Position numbers and translations under genes: made by a program. DNA of 42,116 nt from Desulfosarcina sp. (lineage in GTDB: Bacteria > Desulfobacterota > Desulfobacteria > Desulfobacterales > Desulfosarcinaceae), in assembly GCA_014237405.1 (NCBI GenBank), contig JABZFO010000096.1, positions 1 through 42,116 on the forward strand. Direction: 5' to 3'. How positions within the stretch are numbered: the first letter of the stretch is position 1; every line of letters starts with the position of its first letter. This document shows, piece after piece, positions 9,701 through 18,093 of this stretch. The notes under the pieces were generated by a model. It was not told the DNA's origin, made no database searches, and saw only the letters and a program-made list of their open reading frames with translations.

Positions 9701-10147
9701 ACCGAGAATAGGCCTGCCGTCGGAGCTGATGTTTCCGATGGATTCCAAACGGGTGTTGAACCGACGCACGCGTTCCAGATCCGGAAAAAAAACAAGGTTG
9801 TGATTTTTTCGGGTTAACCCCCTTTTTTTGTAAATATTGCTGATTTCACAGCTCAGCATAAACCGGACAGGGGCCCGGCAAGAAGGGGGCACTGCTTCAT
9901 CGCAGCAACAGGCAATATCCGGCTTTAGACGATACAGGCCCGGTTCTGCCTGTTCCAGTTTTTCTAAAATATGGGAAAACCACTCCGGATGGGTGAAATC
10001 CCCGGTCCCCACTACCGTAATGCCCTTCAGTTGGGCCCATATGTATATATTTTCAATATCGAGATTGCGGGCCGTTGCCCTCGAAAATTTTGAATGGATG
10101 TGAAGATCAGCTATGAACGAATCTGAGATCATGGTTAATAACCACAT
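6725..10147 (-). CDS. EndoQ-like PHP endonuclease fused to a UvrD/Rep-type helicase
   Basis: This 1140-residue fusion has two parts. Residues 1-440 form a PHP metallo-hydrolase with DLHIHSKFSRA (Asp14, His16, His18), GTGDFTH (47-53), SNSDAHS and a four-cysteine zinc site (CEVC..CPVCGKPLTLGVLHRVE). This is the architecture of endonuclease Q, which nicks 5' of deaminated bases such as uracil and hypoxanthine. From about residue 480 comes a complete superfamily I helicase: NNAQQKAVDHP, Walker A GPGTGKT (499-505), motif II DEYQD, GDPDQSIYGFRG, TIHAAKGLEFPVVF and VAMTRAK. The C-terminus ends QEQLSLF. A second Met at residue 6 is an equally good start. It is transcribed alone with the small ORF. 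A repair role coupling nicking to unwinding is inferred. Confidence 0.88.
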   Translation of the reverse strand: MWLLTMISDSFIADLHIHSKFSRATARNLDIENIYIWAQLKGITVVGTGDFTHPEWFSHILEKLEQAEPGLYRLKPDIACCCDEAVPPSCRAPVRFMLSCEISNIYKKRGLTRKNHNLVFFPDLERVRRFNTRLESIGNISSDGRPILGLDARDLLEIVLETSDEGFLVPAHIWTPWFSMLGSKSGFDSIEECFEDLSPHIFAAETGLSSDPSMNWRVSDLDNITLISNSDAHSPSKLGREANLFKTNMSYHAIRSAMEKGDKNQFKGTFEFYPEEGKYHVDGHRKCEVCFTPAETHAHLGICPVCGKPLTLGVLHRVEDLATRPEGIRPNRAFPFYRLIPLDDLLSEIFRVGAQSKKVNQTHRSLLENLGNEFKILHYLDREKIESAGVPLFAEAIFRMRENRVSFSPGYDGIFGTAHIFTDWERDRLLGQRSLFSVFEKTVELAGADKRSTNRKFSDKSACSAIPEPAVPVEATIRLNNAQQKAVDHPKGSLMIVAGPGTGKTRTLTHKIARLIETGVDVDRLLAVTFTNKAAREMKERLAALLGNEQSLPFVGTFHALGYRILSQSKPDKILSVVDEETRKVLVRDVMALNGLSKKGCGVSVEDLMGWIVSAKQKMLSSKDPLDGVCPPDQLARFGPCYKTYQHLLRVQQLVDFEDLIFRAVQLQENDPDIRARYTSRFSDIFIDEYQDINAGQYRLVRLLAGDHANTCIIGDPDQSIYGFRGSDVVYFKRFMQDFPGSQTIFLRRNYRSTQAILEISAQVIQKNPELMETAQRRAVYSDMTGDRTIHVMELATENAEAVAIGKTIEKMVGGTGFFSLDSGAVDGTIDQEPLSFADFAVLLRTRSQGDAILRILEKAGIPCQVIDRKTVLDHPGVKSVLSVFKLLHGMGVFTDLQASVGVFNSSVSIKTLEILKYWAYEKNLPLAETLVKSRRLPIPQMGRARQQRLYDFIGKLSSFKKRNNGLSVTDTLESILKKADFREKYKGDHTFESGYTQILETGNAYQTDAAGFLAAIALSRDTDTYDHRVEKVALSTIHAAKGLEFPVVFIAGCEDELIPYRSTTRPVDVEEERRLFYVAMTRAKRHLFLTKAGTRQVNGQIRPRRWSPFVKDIEDRYKRFSGQSGKKPEKPAQEQLSLF

Positions 10148-10162
10148 TTAACTTTTTAAATT

Positions 10163-10202
10163 TATTGGAATATTTCAAAATTATTTAAAATATTGGAATA
10201 TT
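10163..10202. repeat. Two direct repeats TATTGGAATATT in AT-rich divergent region
   Basis: TATTGGAATATT occurs at 10163-10174 and again at 10191-10202, starts 28 bases apart, in the very AT-rich 10148-10367 spacer between the divergent EndoQ-UvrD and RdgC-like genes. The spacing is just under three helical turns. The repeats could be an operator or part of an unwinding element. The rest of the spacer holds only AT-rich runs. Confidence 0.4.
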
Positions 10203-10367
10203 CGTCGCTTTTTGTCAATATTGTAAATATATCTTATATTTCATTTATATTAAAATTATAACTGATCCTTATGTTTCTAAAAATAGCTTGAAAAATACTA
10301 AAAAAAACGCTATATGTATTCGTTTTTTATAATTAATTATACAACATCCTTTATATAGGACCAATAA

Positions 10368-10982
10368 ATGGGAATTTTATCATCTTCCATATCCATAACC
10401 CAATACCGCGTTGAAGGAAAACTCCAGGAACCTATTCTGGAAGCCATTGGCAAGGGGTTGAAAAAACATGCTGTTGAGGAAATAGATAACGAATCGTCAG
10501 ATAAGGCTATCGGCTGGACCTGCTTCAACGACCCATTCATCACCGATTTTAACCGTTCTCCTTTTCTCATCGGTACCCATTTTGTTTTTTCCATGCGGAT
10601 CGATAAAAAATCGATTCCCCCGAAGGTCGTTCAAAAGCACACCACCCTTGAAATGAAAAAACGGTTGGAAAAAAGTGGTCGTGATTTTTTAAGCAATACC
10701 GAAAAAAAAGAGATCAAAGATCATGTCCTTCATGTTTTGAATTTGAGAATCCCGGCAACCCCGAATATTTATGATCTGCTTTGGAACTACGAATCCAACA
10801 CACTCTGGTTTTTTTCCAACTTAAAGGACGCCAATGAAGAATTGGAAACCCTTTTCAGCAAGTCCTTTAAACTGAAACTGATCCGTCTGTTTCCCTATAC
10901 CATGGCGACCTTTACATCGCCGTTGTCCGATATGGAAAAAGATGCCATCTCCAAATTCATCCCAACCCGATTCATGGAGTAG
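10368..10982 (+). CDS. RdgC-like protein, N-terminal half (split RdgC, gene 1)
   Basis: This 204-residue protein resembles the first two-thirds of RdgC, the ring-shaped DNA-binding protein that limits RecA filament formation. Shared features are an IGWTCFNDP segment after a short N-terminal domain, then PPKVVQKHTTLEMKKRLEKS followed by SNTEKKEIKDHVLHVLNLRI, matching the KxxK..LKDEVLHTLLPRAF stretch of classical RdgC, and a later DTVNG-like strand. AGGA lies seven bases before the ATG. The RdgC C-terminal portion is missing and appears to be supplied by the next gene. The call is from pattern memory and is moderately sure. Confidence 0.6.
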   Translation: MGILSSSISITQYRVEGKLQEPILEAIGKGLKKHAVEEIDNESSDKAIGWTCFNDPFITDFNRSPFLIGTHFVFSMRIDKKSIPPKVVQKHTTLEMKKRLEKSGRDFLSNTEKKEIKDHVLHVLNLRIPATPNIYDLLWNYESNTLWFFSNLKDANEELETLFSKSFKLKLIRLFPYTMATFTSPLSDMEKDAISKFIPTRFME

Positions 10983-10992
10983 TTTATCCCCT

Positions 10993-11517
10993 ATGCTTGA
11001 TGTTGCTGTTGCATATAACCGATACAAATTTATTGGAAATGAATTTTTAACGTGGCTGTGGTTTACCATAGATACCAATCCACGGTTTTTTAAAAGCGTG
11101 GATGAAAGCATCACTTCCCTAAATATAGGTAACAGAATTGTCCTTGAAAACAGCATCAATGATGCCAGTGAGATAATTACCATCAAAGGCGATGATGCCG
11201 GACTGGAAGAAGGCCTTTTATCCCTTCGAAAAGGCGCTGTAGTCATTGAAATTAACCTTTCCTATATAAAGGAAAACCAGGAGTGGAAATTCACGCTGAA
11301 AGGTGAAAGCCTGAGTTTTTCAGGTCTCAAAGTTCCGGAAACCGGTCCTGTAGATACCAAGGAAGACATTGAAGGAATGGTGTTGGAAAGGGCTTACCTT
11401 TATGAAAAGGCGATTGATCTGGTCAACAGCTTATTCAATTTTTTTTTAAAATTGAGATCCTCTGTACAATGGAATCAAACAACCATTCCTAAAATAAAAA
11501 AATGGATACAGGCGTAG
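10993..11517 (+). CDS. RdgC-like protein, C-terminal half (split RdgC, gene 2)
   Basis: This 174-residue protein starts MLDVAVAYNRYKFIGNEFLT, ten bases after the preceding stop. A further in-frame ATG at 10942 would overlap the first gene by 41 bases and is less likely. The middle part (a strand-rich segment with DDAGLEEGLLSLRKGAVVIE, then a WKFTLKGESLSFSGLKVPE stretch) lines up with the C-terminal half of RdgC, where a Lys-rich helix precedes paired strands ending in a D...D.EG.VLERAYLYEKA helix. It presumably forms a complex with the first protein. The assignment depends on the neighbour and is tentative. Confidence 0.5.
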   Translation: MLDVAVAYNRYKFIGNEFLTWLWFTIDTNPRFFKSVDESITSLNIGNRIVLENSINDASEIITIKGDDAGLEEGLLSLRKGAVVIEINLSYIKENQEWKFTLKGESLSFSGLKVPETGPVDTKEDIEGMVLERAYLYEKAIDLVNSLFNFFLKLRSSVQWNQTTIPKIKKWIQA

Positions 11518-11741
11518 CCAGCGGATGTTATAAACAGACGAATATTGAAATTTTGTCAATAATTTTTTAGTTATGAACAATTTTAAATTTCATTACAAAA
11601 AAAGATGTTTTTAGAATATCTATCATCTAATTATTAACTATTAATTATGAAATAATTTATATAAAAATAAATATGTTGTAATATTATTATTATTTTGTCA
11701 GCTCTAAATACTATAATAATTAAGTTAAAAGGAATTATATT
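11518..11741 (+). promoter_or_regulatory. AT-rich leader of dnaN with probable -10 box
   Basis: This spacer is extremely AT-rich and has no ORF. TATAAT at 11712-11717 is a good -10 element 25 bases before the dnaN ATG, although the -35 hexamer is poor. AGGA stands eight bases before the ATG. Two loose DnaA-box-like words, TTATAAACA (about 11528) and TTATGAACA (about 11571), each have two mismatches to TTATCCACA. An origin function cannot be claimed from these. Confidence 0.35.
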
Positions 11742-12860
11742 ATGAAATTCATCATCAACAAATTCCAAATTGTTAGTGTGCTGGCAAAGGTGCAAGGCTT
11801 AACAGGACGTCGAAGCAATCTTGCCATCACCGAAAATATATTGATTAGATCTGTCACCGATGGCATTCATCTGACTGCTACTGACCTTGAAACCGGATTC
11901 GAAGGATTCTATCCAGCCTCTGTGGAAAAAGAAGGCGCGGTAGCCGTCAGTGCCAAAAAACTATTTGAAATTCTTAGGGAATTTCCCTCAGAGGATATTC
12001 TTATTAACGAAGTGGAAAATAGATGGATCGAAATTGGCAACGATAAGGTTCAGTACCATATTGTCGGCATGAACCCGGATGATTTTCCCGAAACGCCCCA
12101 TATTATAGAAGTGGATTTTTTTTCCATCGACGCTTCAATTCTTGAAAAGATGATTGAAAGGTCTATTATCATTTCGGCAACCGGTGATGAAAAAAGGGCG
12201 CACATCAACGGTGTTTTCGTCGAACGGACCCATAGGAAGGATGCCAATCGGCTCCGGTTTGTTTCTACAGACGGCGGCCGGTTGAGTGCTGTTGATAATT
12301 TTTATAGTTCCCCGGAAGTGATTCCTGCCGGCGATGGGGTACTGGTTCCTAAAAAAGGGTTGAATGAAGTTGCCAAATTTTTAGACATCGACGGCGAGGT
12401 TCAGGTCGGTATCAAAGAAAGCAATTTTATCGTCAAGAAGGAAAAAGAGACGATTATAATACGAATGCTGGAGGGTGAATTTCCAAAATACGAAGATATT
12501 ATTAGTAAAGGAAATGATCATATTATCCAACTGGATAAAATAAAATTTAGAAAACTACTAAAACGAATGTCTATCCTGGCAACAGACAACTATAATGGAG
12601 CTGTTTTCACTTTTGATGACAATAAACTGGTGGTGACCGCCACCAATCCAGATTATGGGGAATCAAAAGAGGAGACGGAAATTAAATTTTCCGGAGACCC
12701 CATCGAAGCTGCATTTAACCCTAAGTTTTTTTTGGATACTCTGAGCGTTATCGATGATGATAAGATTATTATCAATATAGTAGACGGCAGCCGACCCTGT
12801 ATTATTGAAGGGGATACGGATAAAACCTTTATAAGCGTTATTATGCCAATGAGAATTTAA
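11742..12860 (+). CDS. dnaN: DNA polymerase III beta subunit (sliding clamp)
   Basis: This 372-residue protein has the usual three-domain clamp length. [24 protein letters not shown] opens the first domain, [18 protein letters not shown] and [12 protein letters not shown] mark the second, and the C-terminus ends in the conserved VIMPMRI that lies under the peptide-binding pocket. It encircles DNA and tethers polymerase and repair factors. gyrB follows after five bases with no recF between them, and no dnaA lies upstream in this window. Confidence 0.96.
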   Translation: MKFIINKFQIVSVLAKVQGLTGRRSNLAITENILIRSVTDGIHLTATDLETGFEGFYPASVEKEGAVAVSAKKLFEILREFPSEDILINEVENRWIEIGNDKVQYHIVGMNPDDFPETPHIIEVDFFSIDASILEKMIERSIIISATGDEKRAHINGVFVERTHRKDANRLRFVSTDGGRLSAVDNFYSSPEVIPAGDGVLVPKKGLNEVAKFLDIDGEVQVGIKESNFIVKKEKETIIIRMLEGEFPKYEDIISKGNDHIIQLDKIKFRKLLKRMSILATDNYNGAVFTFDDNKLVVTATNPDYGESKEETEIKFSGDPIEAAFNPKFFLDTLSVIDDDKIIINIVDGSRPCIIEGDTDKTFISVIMPMRI

Positions 12861-12865
12861 AATTT

Positions 12866-15150
<2,285 letters not shown>

Positions 15151-15173
15151 AAGATAAAAAAGAATGGATCTTT

Positions 15174-15213
15174 AAAAAAAACCCCTGAAATTCCTATAGG
15201 AAGATCAGGGGTT
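15174..15213 (-). terminator. Strong hairpin downstream of gyrB with a T-run on the minus strand
   Basis: AACCCCTGA (15180-15188) pairs perfectly with TCAGGGGTT (15205-15213), and the loop contains the self-complementary TTCCTATAGGAA. On the minus strand the stem is followed by eight T residues (15181-15174). In the plus direction only TTCTT follows, so it would be a weak terminator for gyrB. It may work in both directions. Confidence 0.6.
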
Positions 15214-15506
15214 CTTAAATGGGCGCGCTCTTTTAAATGGCAAACATTATGATCAGTATCAGCTTTAGTATCAGTAAAAGCGTATCAGTATGAGGGTCAA
15301 CTTCAGGTCAGGGTATCTGCATTAAAGAGCAATAAACAACTCTCATAAACATCCTTACTTGTCAATTCTTTTTTTTAAAATATTAAAAAGATTTTTAAAT
15401 TAATAACATATTGGAAAAATTGGTATATTGTTTTTATTAAATTAATATATACTCAAAAAAACAGAAAGGGTTTTACTTCTTTTTCATGACGGTAAGGTGA
15501 TAAAAA
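15214..15506. other. Gene-free AT-rich spacer between gyrB and thyA
   Basis: No ORF with coding character was seen. The left part holds three copies of GTATCAG (15256-15262, 15268-15274, 15282-15288) at 12- and 14-base spacing, plus a further ATCAG at 15252. The right part (15360-15465) is a long AT-rich run. AAGGTG precedes the thyA start by nine bases. Promoters for thyA probably lie here, but none has both clear boxes. Confidence 0.4.
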
Positions 15507-16233
15507 ATGAAAATTCATCGAATTAACGCCAGAGACCTGCCGGATCTGTGGTTTCAGGCAGTCCACGATATTCTTGATGAGGGAAACCGCTTTGTGATAG
15601 ATCGCGGCTCATACGCCGGTCAGACACGCCTTGAATACGATTATTTCTGCGGGCATATCCAATACCCGGGAACGACACCCCTGATCCCTGATATTCCCCC
15701 ATCCTGCGGTATTCCCAACCCTGTTGAAGAAGCCTATATTTTTGGTGGTGACGGATACAGCAGATCTTATATCGAATATCTTATGACGGGCCATAAAGAA
15801 CCAGGAGAATCCTATACCTATGGCGAACGACTGACACGCGTGCCTATCACCGGTGATAAGATGCGATGGTGGAATGAAAACAAAAAGGATATAATCGATA
15901 GCATATAAACGATTCGGACCACGGAATAACCAGATGGTGCTCCAAGTGGCGCACCCGTCTGATGTAACACTGCTCGATCCTCCCTGCTTAAGATCAATTG
16001 ACACCCGTATGCAGAACGATACCCTTCATTTTGTTGTTTATTTTCGCTCTTGGGATCTGTGGGGTGGGATGCCGGCCAACTTGGCGGGTATTCAAAATCT
16101 AAAAGAATACATGGCCGGTGAAATAGGCGTCAAGGATGGCGAAATGATTGTTGAAAGCAAGGGACTTCACCTATACGGGTATGCTGAAGAACTGGCTAAA
16201 CTTCGTTGTTTAAGCAGTCCTGATTTAAAATAA
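15507..16233 (+). pseudogene. thyA: Thymidylate synthase, archaeal-like type, frame broken near 15895
   Basis: The first frame (15507-15908) encodes MKIHRINARDLPDLWFQAV, RGSYAGQTRLEYDY and GESYTYGERLTR. A second frame, open from 15895, reads IAYKRFGPRNNQMVLQVAHP, then DPPCLRSIDTR with the catalytic cysteine, FRSWDLWGGMPANLAGIQ, and the end at 16233. Together they match the ThyA-like family of methanogens and sulfate reducers, which methylates dUMP to dTMP. Roughly 20 or more residues expected between KKDIID and AYKRFG are absent and the frame changes, so the gene as read is broken. The missing length is estimated from memory of the family. The gene converges on asnS. Confidence 0.8.
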
Positions 16234-16300
16234 AAAAACGTAGGCGTTCACGATTTCACCGTTCAGGGTTGGTTTTTTTACAAGGAAAGCCGTCTATATT

Positions 16301-17686
16301 TTAAAAATCAATATTTCCCGGGGTTCTGGGAAAGGGGATGACATCCCTGATGTTGGACACCCCGGTAATCAGCATCAACAACCGCTCAAAACCAAGTCCA
16401 AATCCACTGTGAGGAACCGTCCCGTAGCGCCTCGAGTCCAGATACCACCAATAGTTCTCTTTGGAAAGTCCGGATAAAACCATTCGCTTTTCCAGCACAT
16501 CTAATCTTTCTTCACGCTGGCTGCCTCCGATCAATTCACCGATTCTCGGTACCAGAATATCCATGGCGGCAACCGTTTCGTCATCATCATTCAGGCGCAT
16601 GTAAAAAGGTTTGATGCTTTTTGGATAATCATAAATAATTAAAGGTTTCTTAAAATGTTTTTCAGTCAGAAAGCGCTCGTGTTCGGATTGAAGATCCGAC
16701 CCATACGCCACCTCAAATTCAAATGATTCATTTGCCCCGAGCAAGATGTCGATGGCGTCTTTGTAGGGAAGATGCACATAATCAGAAGACACTATATTTT
16801 CAAGTGTTTTCATCAAGGTTTTGTCAACGAACCGGGCAAACAGGTCCAGATCTTCCGCACAATTATCGATGGCAAACGTGATGAGATATTTTATCAAGGT
16901 TTCGCCCAGATCCATATTACCGGTCAGGTCACAAAAGGCCATTTCCGGTTCAATCATCCAGAACTCAGCCACATGTCGGCTGGTATTGGAATTTTCTGCG
17001 CGGAAAGTGGGACCAAAGGTGTACACATCCCCCAAAGAGAGGGCAAACATTTCAGCGGACAATTGCCCGGAAACGGTCAGATTGGATTCCGCGCAGAAAA
17101 AATCCTTTGAAAAATCTATTTTTTCGTTTGATATCATCGGTATGGGCGGATTCAGCGTCGTTACCCGAAAGAGCTCTCCAGCTCCTTCACAGTCCGATCC
17201 GGTAATTAACGGGGAGTGAATGTAGCGGAATCCCCGTTCCCTGAAAAACTGATGGACTGCCCAGCAGAGTTCGGAACGGATTCTGAAAACAGCCCCATAT
17301 TTGTTGGTGCGCGGCCTCAAGTGGGCAATGGTTCTCAGGTATTCATCGGTATGGCGTTTTTTCTGTAATGGGAAGGTCTCCAGCGCCACACTGATAATAT
17401 CCATCTTTGTGGCCTGAACCTCCCATTTCTGGCCCCCACCCTGGGATGGAACGAGGTTTCCCCACACGGCAAGGGCCGATCCGGTAGTCAGTTTTTTAAT
17501 TTCACTGTAGTCGGGCGTTTTTTCATCCACAACGATCTGTATGTTTTTCAGGCAGGAGCCGTCATTGACCTCGATAAAGGAAAAAGTTTTCGAGTCCCGT
17601 TTCGTTCGAATCCACCCTTTAAGCAATATATTTTCAATGGGTTTTTCGGTTTTTAATAAGTTGGCAATTTTTTGTCGTTTCATCAT
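16301..17686 (-). CDS. asnS: Asparaginyl-tRNA synthetase
   Basis: This 461-residue class IIb synthetase charges tRNA-Asn. The N-terminal OB-fold anticodon-binding domain (LLKGWIRTKRDSKTFSFIEV) is followed by class II motif 2 (TFRAENSNTSRHVAEFWMIE), GGSQREERLDVLEKRM and motif 3 with GFGLGFERLLMLITGVSNIR. The C-terminus FPRTPGNIDF is typical of AsnS rather than AspS. Its ATG overlaps the stop of the htrA remnant as ATGA, placing both in one operon. Either of two adjacent ATGs could be used. Confidence 0.96.
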   Translation of the reverse strand: MMKRQKIANLLKTEKPIENILLKGWIRTKRDSKTFSFIEVNDGSCLKNIQIVVDEKTPDYSEIKKLTTGSALAVWGNLVPSQGGGQKWEVQATKMDIISVALETFPLQKKRHTDEYLRTIAHLRPRTNKYGAVFRIRSELCWAVHQFFRERGFRYIHSPLITGSDCEGAGELFRVTTLNPPIPMISNEKIDFSKDFFCAESNLTVSGQLSAEMFALSLGDVYTFGPTFRAENSNTSRHVAEFWMIEPEMAFCDLTGNMDLGETLIKYLITFAIDNCAEDLDLFARFVDKTLMKTLENIVSSDYVHLPYKDAIDILLGANESFEFEVAYGSDLQSEHERFLTEKHFKKPLIIYDYPKSIKPFYMRLNDDDETVAAMDILVPRIGELIGGSQREERLDVLEKRMVLSGLSKENYWWYLDSRRYGTVPHSGFGLGFERLLMLITGVSNIRDVIPFPRTPGNIDF

Positions 17687-17987
17687 CCATTATCCTTCAT
17701 TGTCGCATTGATACAGTAAAAATGGCCATCGCGCTGAATCAGAAGCACCACTGGCGGCTTTCCGATGGCAATTACCGATTCCCCGATCATGATCTCATCT
17801 GAAAGAAACTTTCCAACAGCGGATCCATACCAGATCCTGAAAACGGATTGGAATTCTTGCGGATTTCATATTGTGATCTTATATTGACAACTGTCGGGCT
17901 TACTTTTCGTACAGCTTTGACGACACTGTTTTCCCGTGTTTCGACGATACAAAAACCAATTTGCCGGGTGAAAAGAAGAATCGTCAA
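17683..17987 (-). pseudogene. HtrA/DegP-type periplasmic protease, collapsed remnant
   Basis: From a TTG at 17987 the minus strand reads ENSVVKAVRKVSPTVVNIRS then NPFSGSGMDPLLESFFQ, the mature N-terminus of HtrA/DegP serine proteases. After about 17800 a second frame gives SDEIMIGESVIAIG, the strand preceding the protease active-site loops. This joins directly to PPVVLLIQRDGHFYCI, which resembles the end of a C-terminal PDZ domain, and stops at 17683. The catalytic His, Asp and Ser regions and most of both PDZ domains are absent, so about 100 of an expected 450-500 codons remain. The intact ATGA overlap with asnS shows the gene end is genuine. It is either decayed or misassembled. Confidence 0.75.
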
Positions 17988-18093
17988 GACTCCCTAAAAC
18001 AGCAGCAAGGATATTTTTTTCTATTGATTTGTATAGCCATTTTTGTCATTTCAATCCTTTTTTAAAAGGAAGCATTAGGCTGAGAAGCATAGC

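Noticed and set aside
10942..10992. Upstream ATG start for the second RdgC-like gene
   Set aside because: It would overlap the first gene by 41 bases; the ATG at 10993 gives a natural spacing.
11528..11579. DnaA boxes proving an origin upstream of dnaN
   Set aside because: Only two words, each with two mismatches, in DNA so AT-rich that such matches are expected.
16234..16300. Terminator between convergent thyA and asnS
   Set aside because: T-runs are present but I could not form a clean stem from the adjacent bases.
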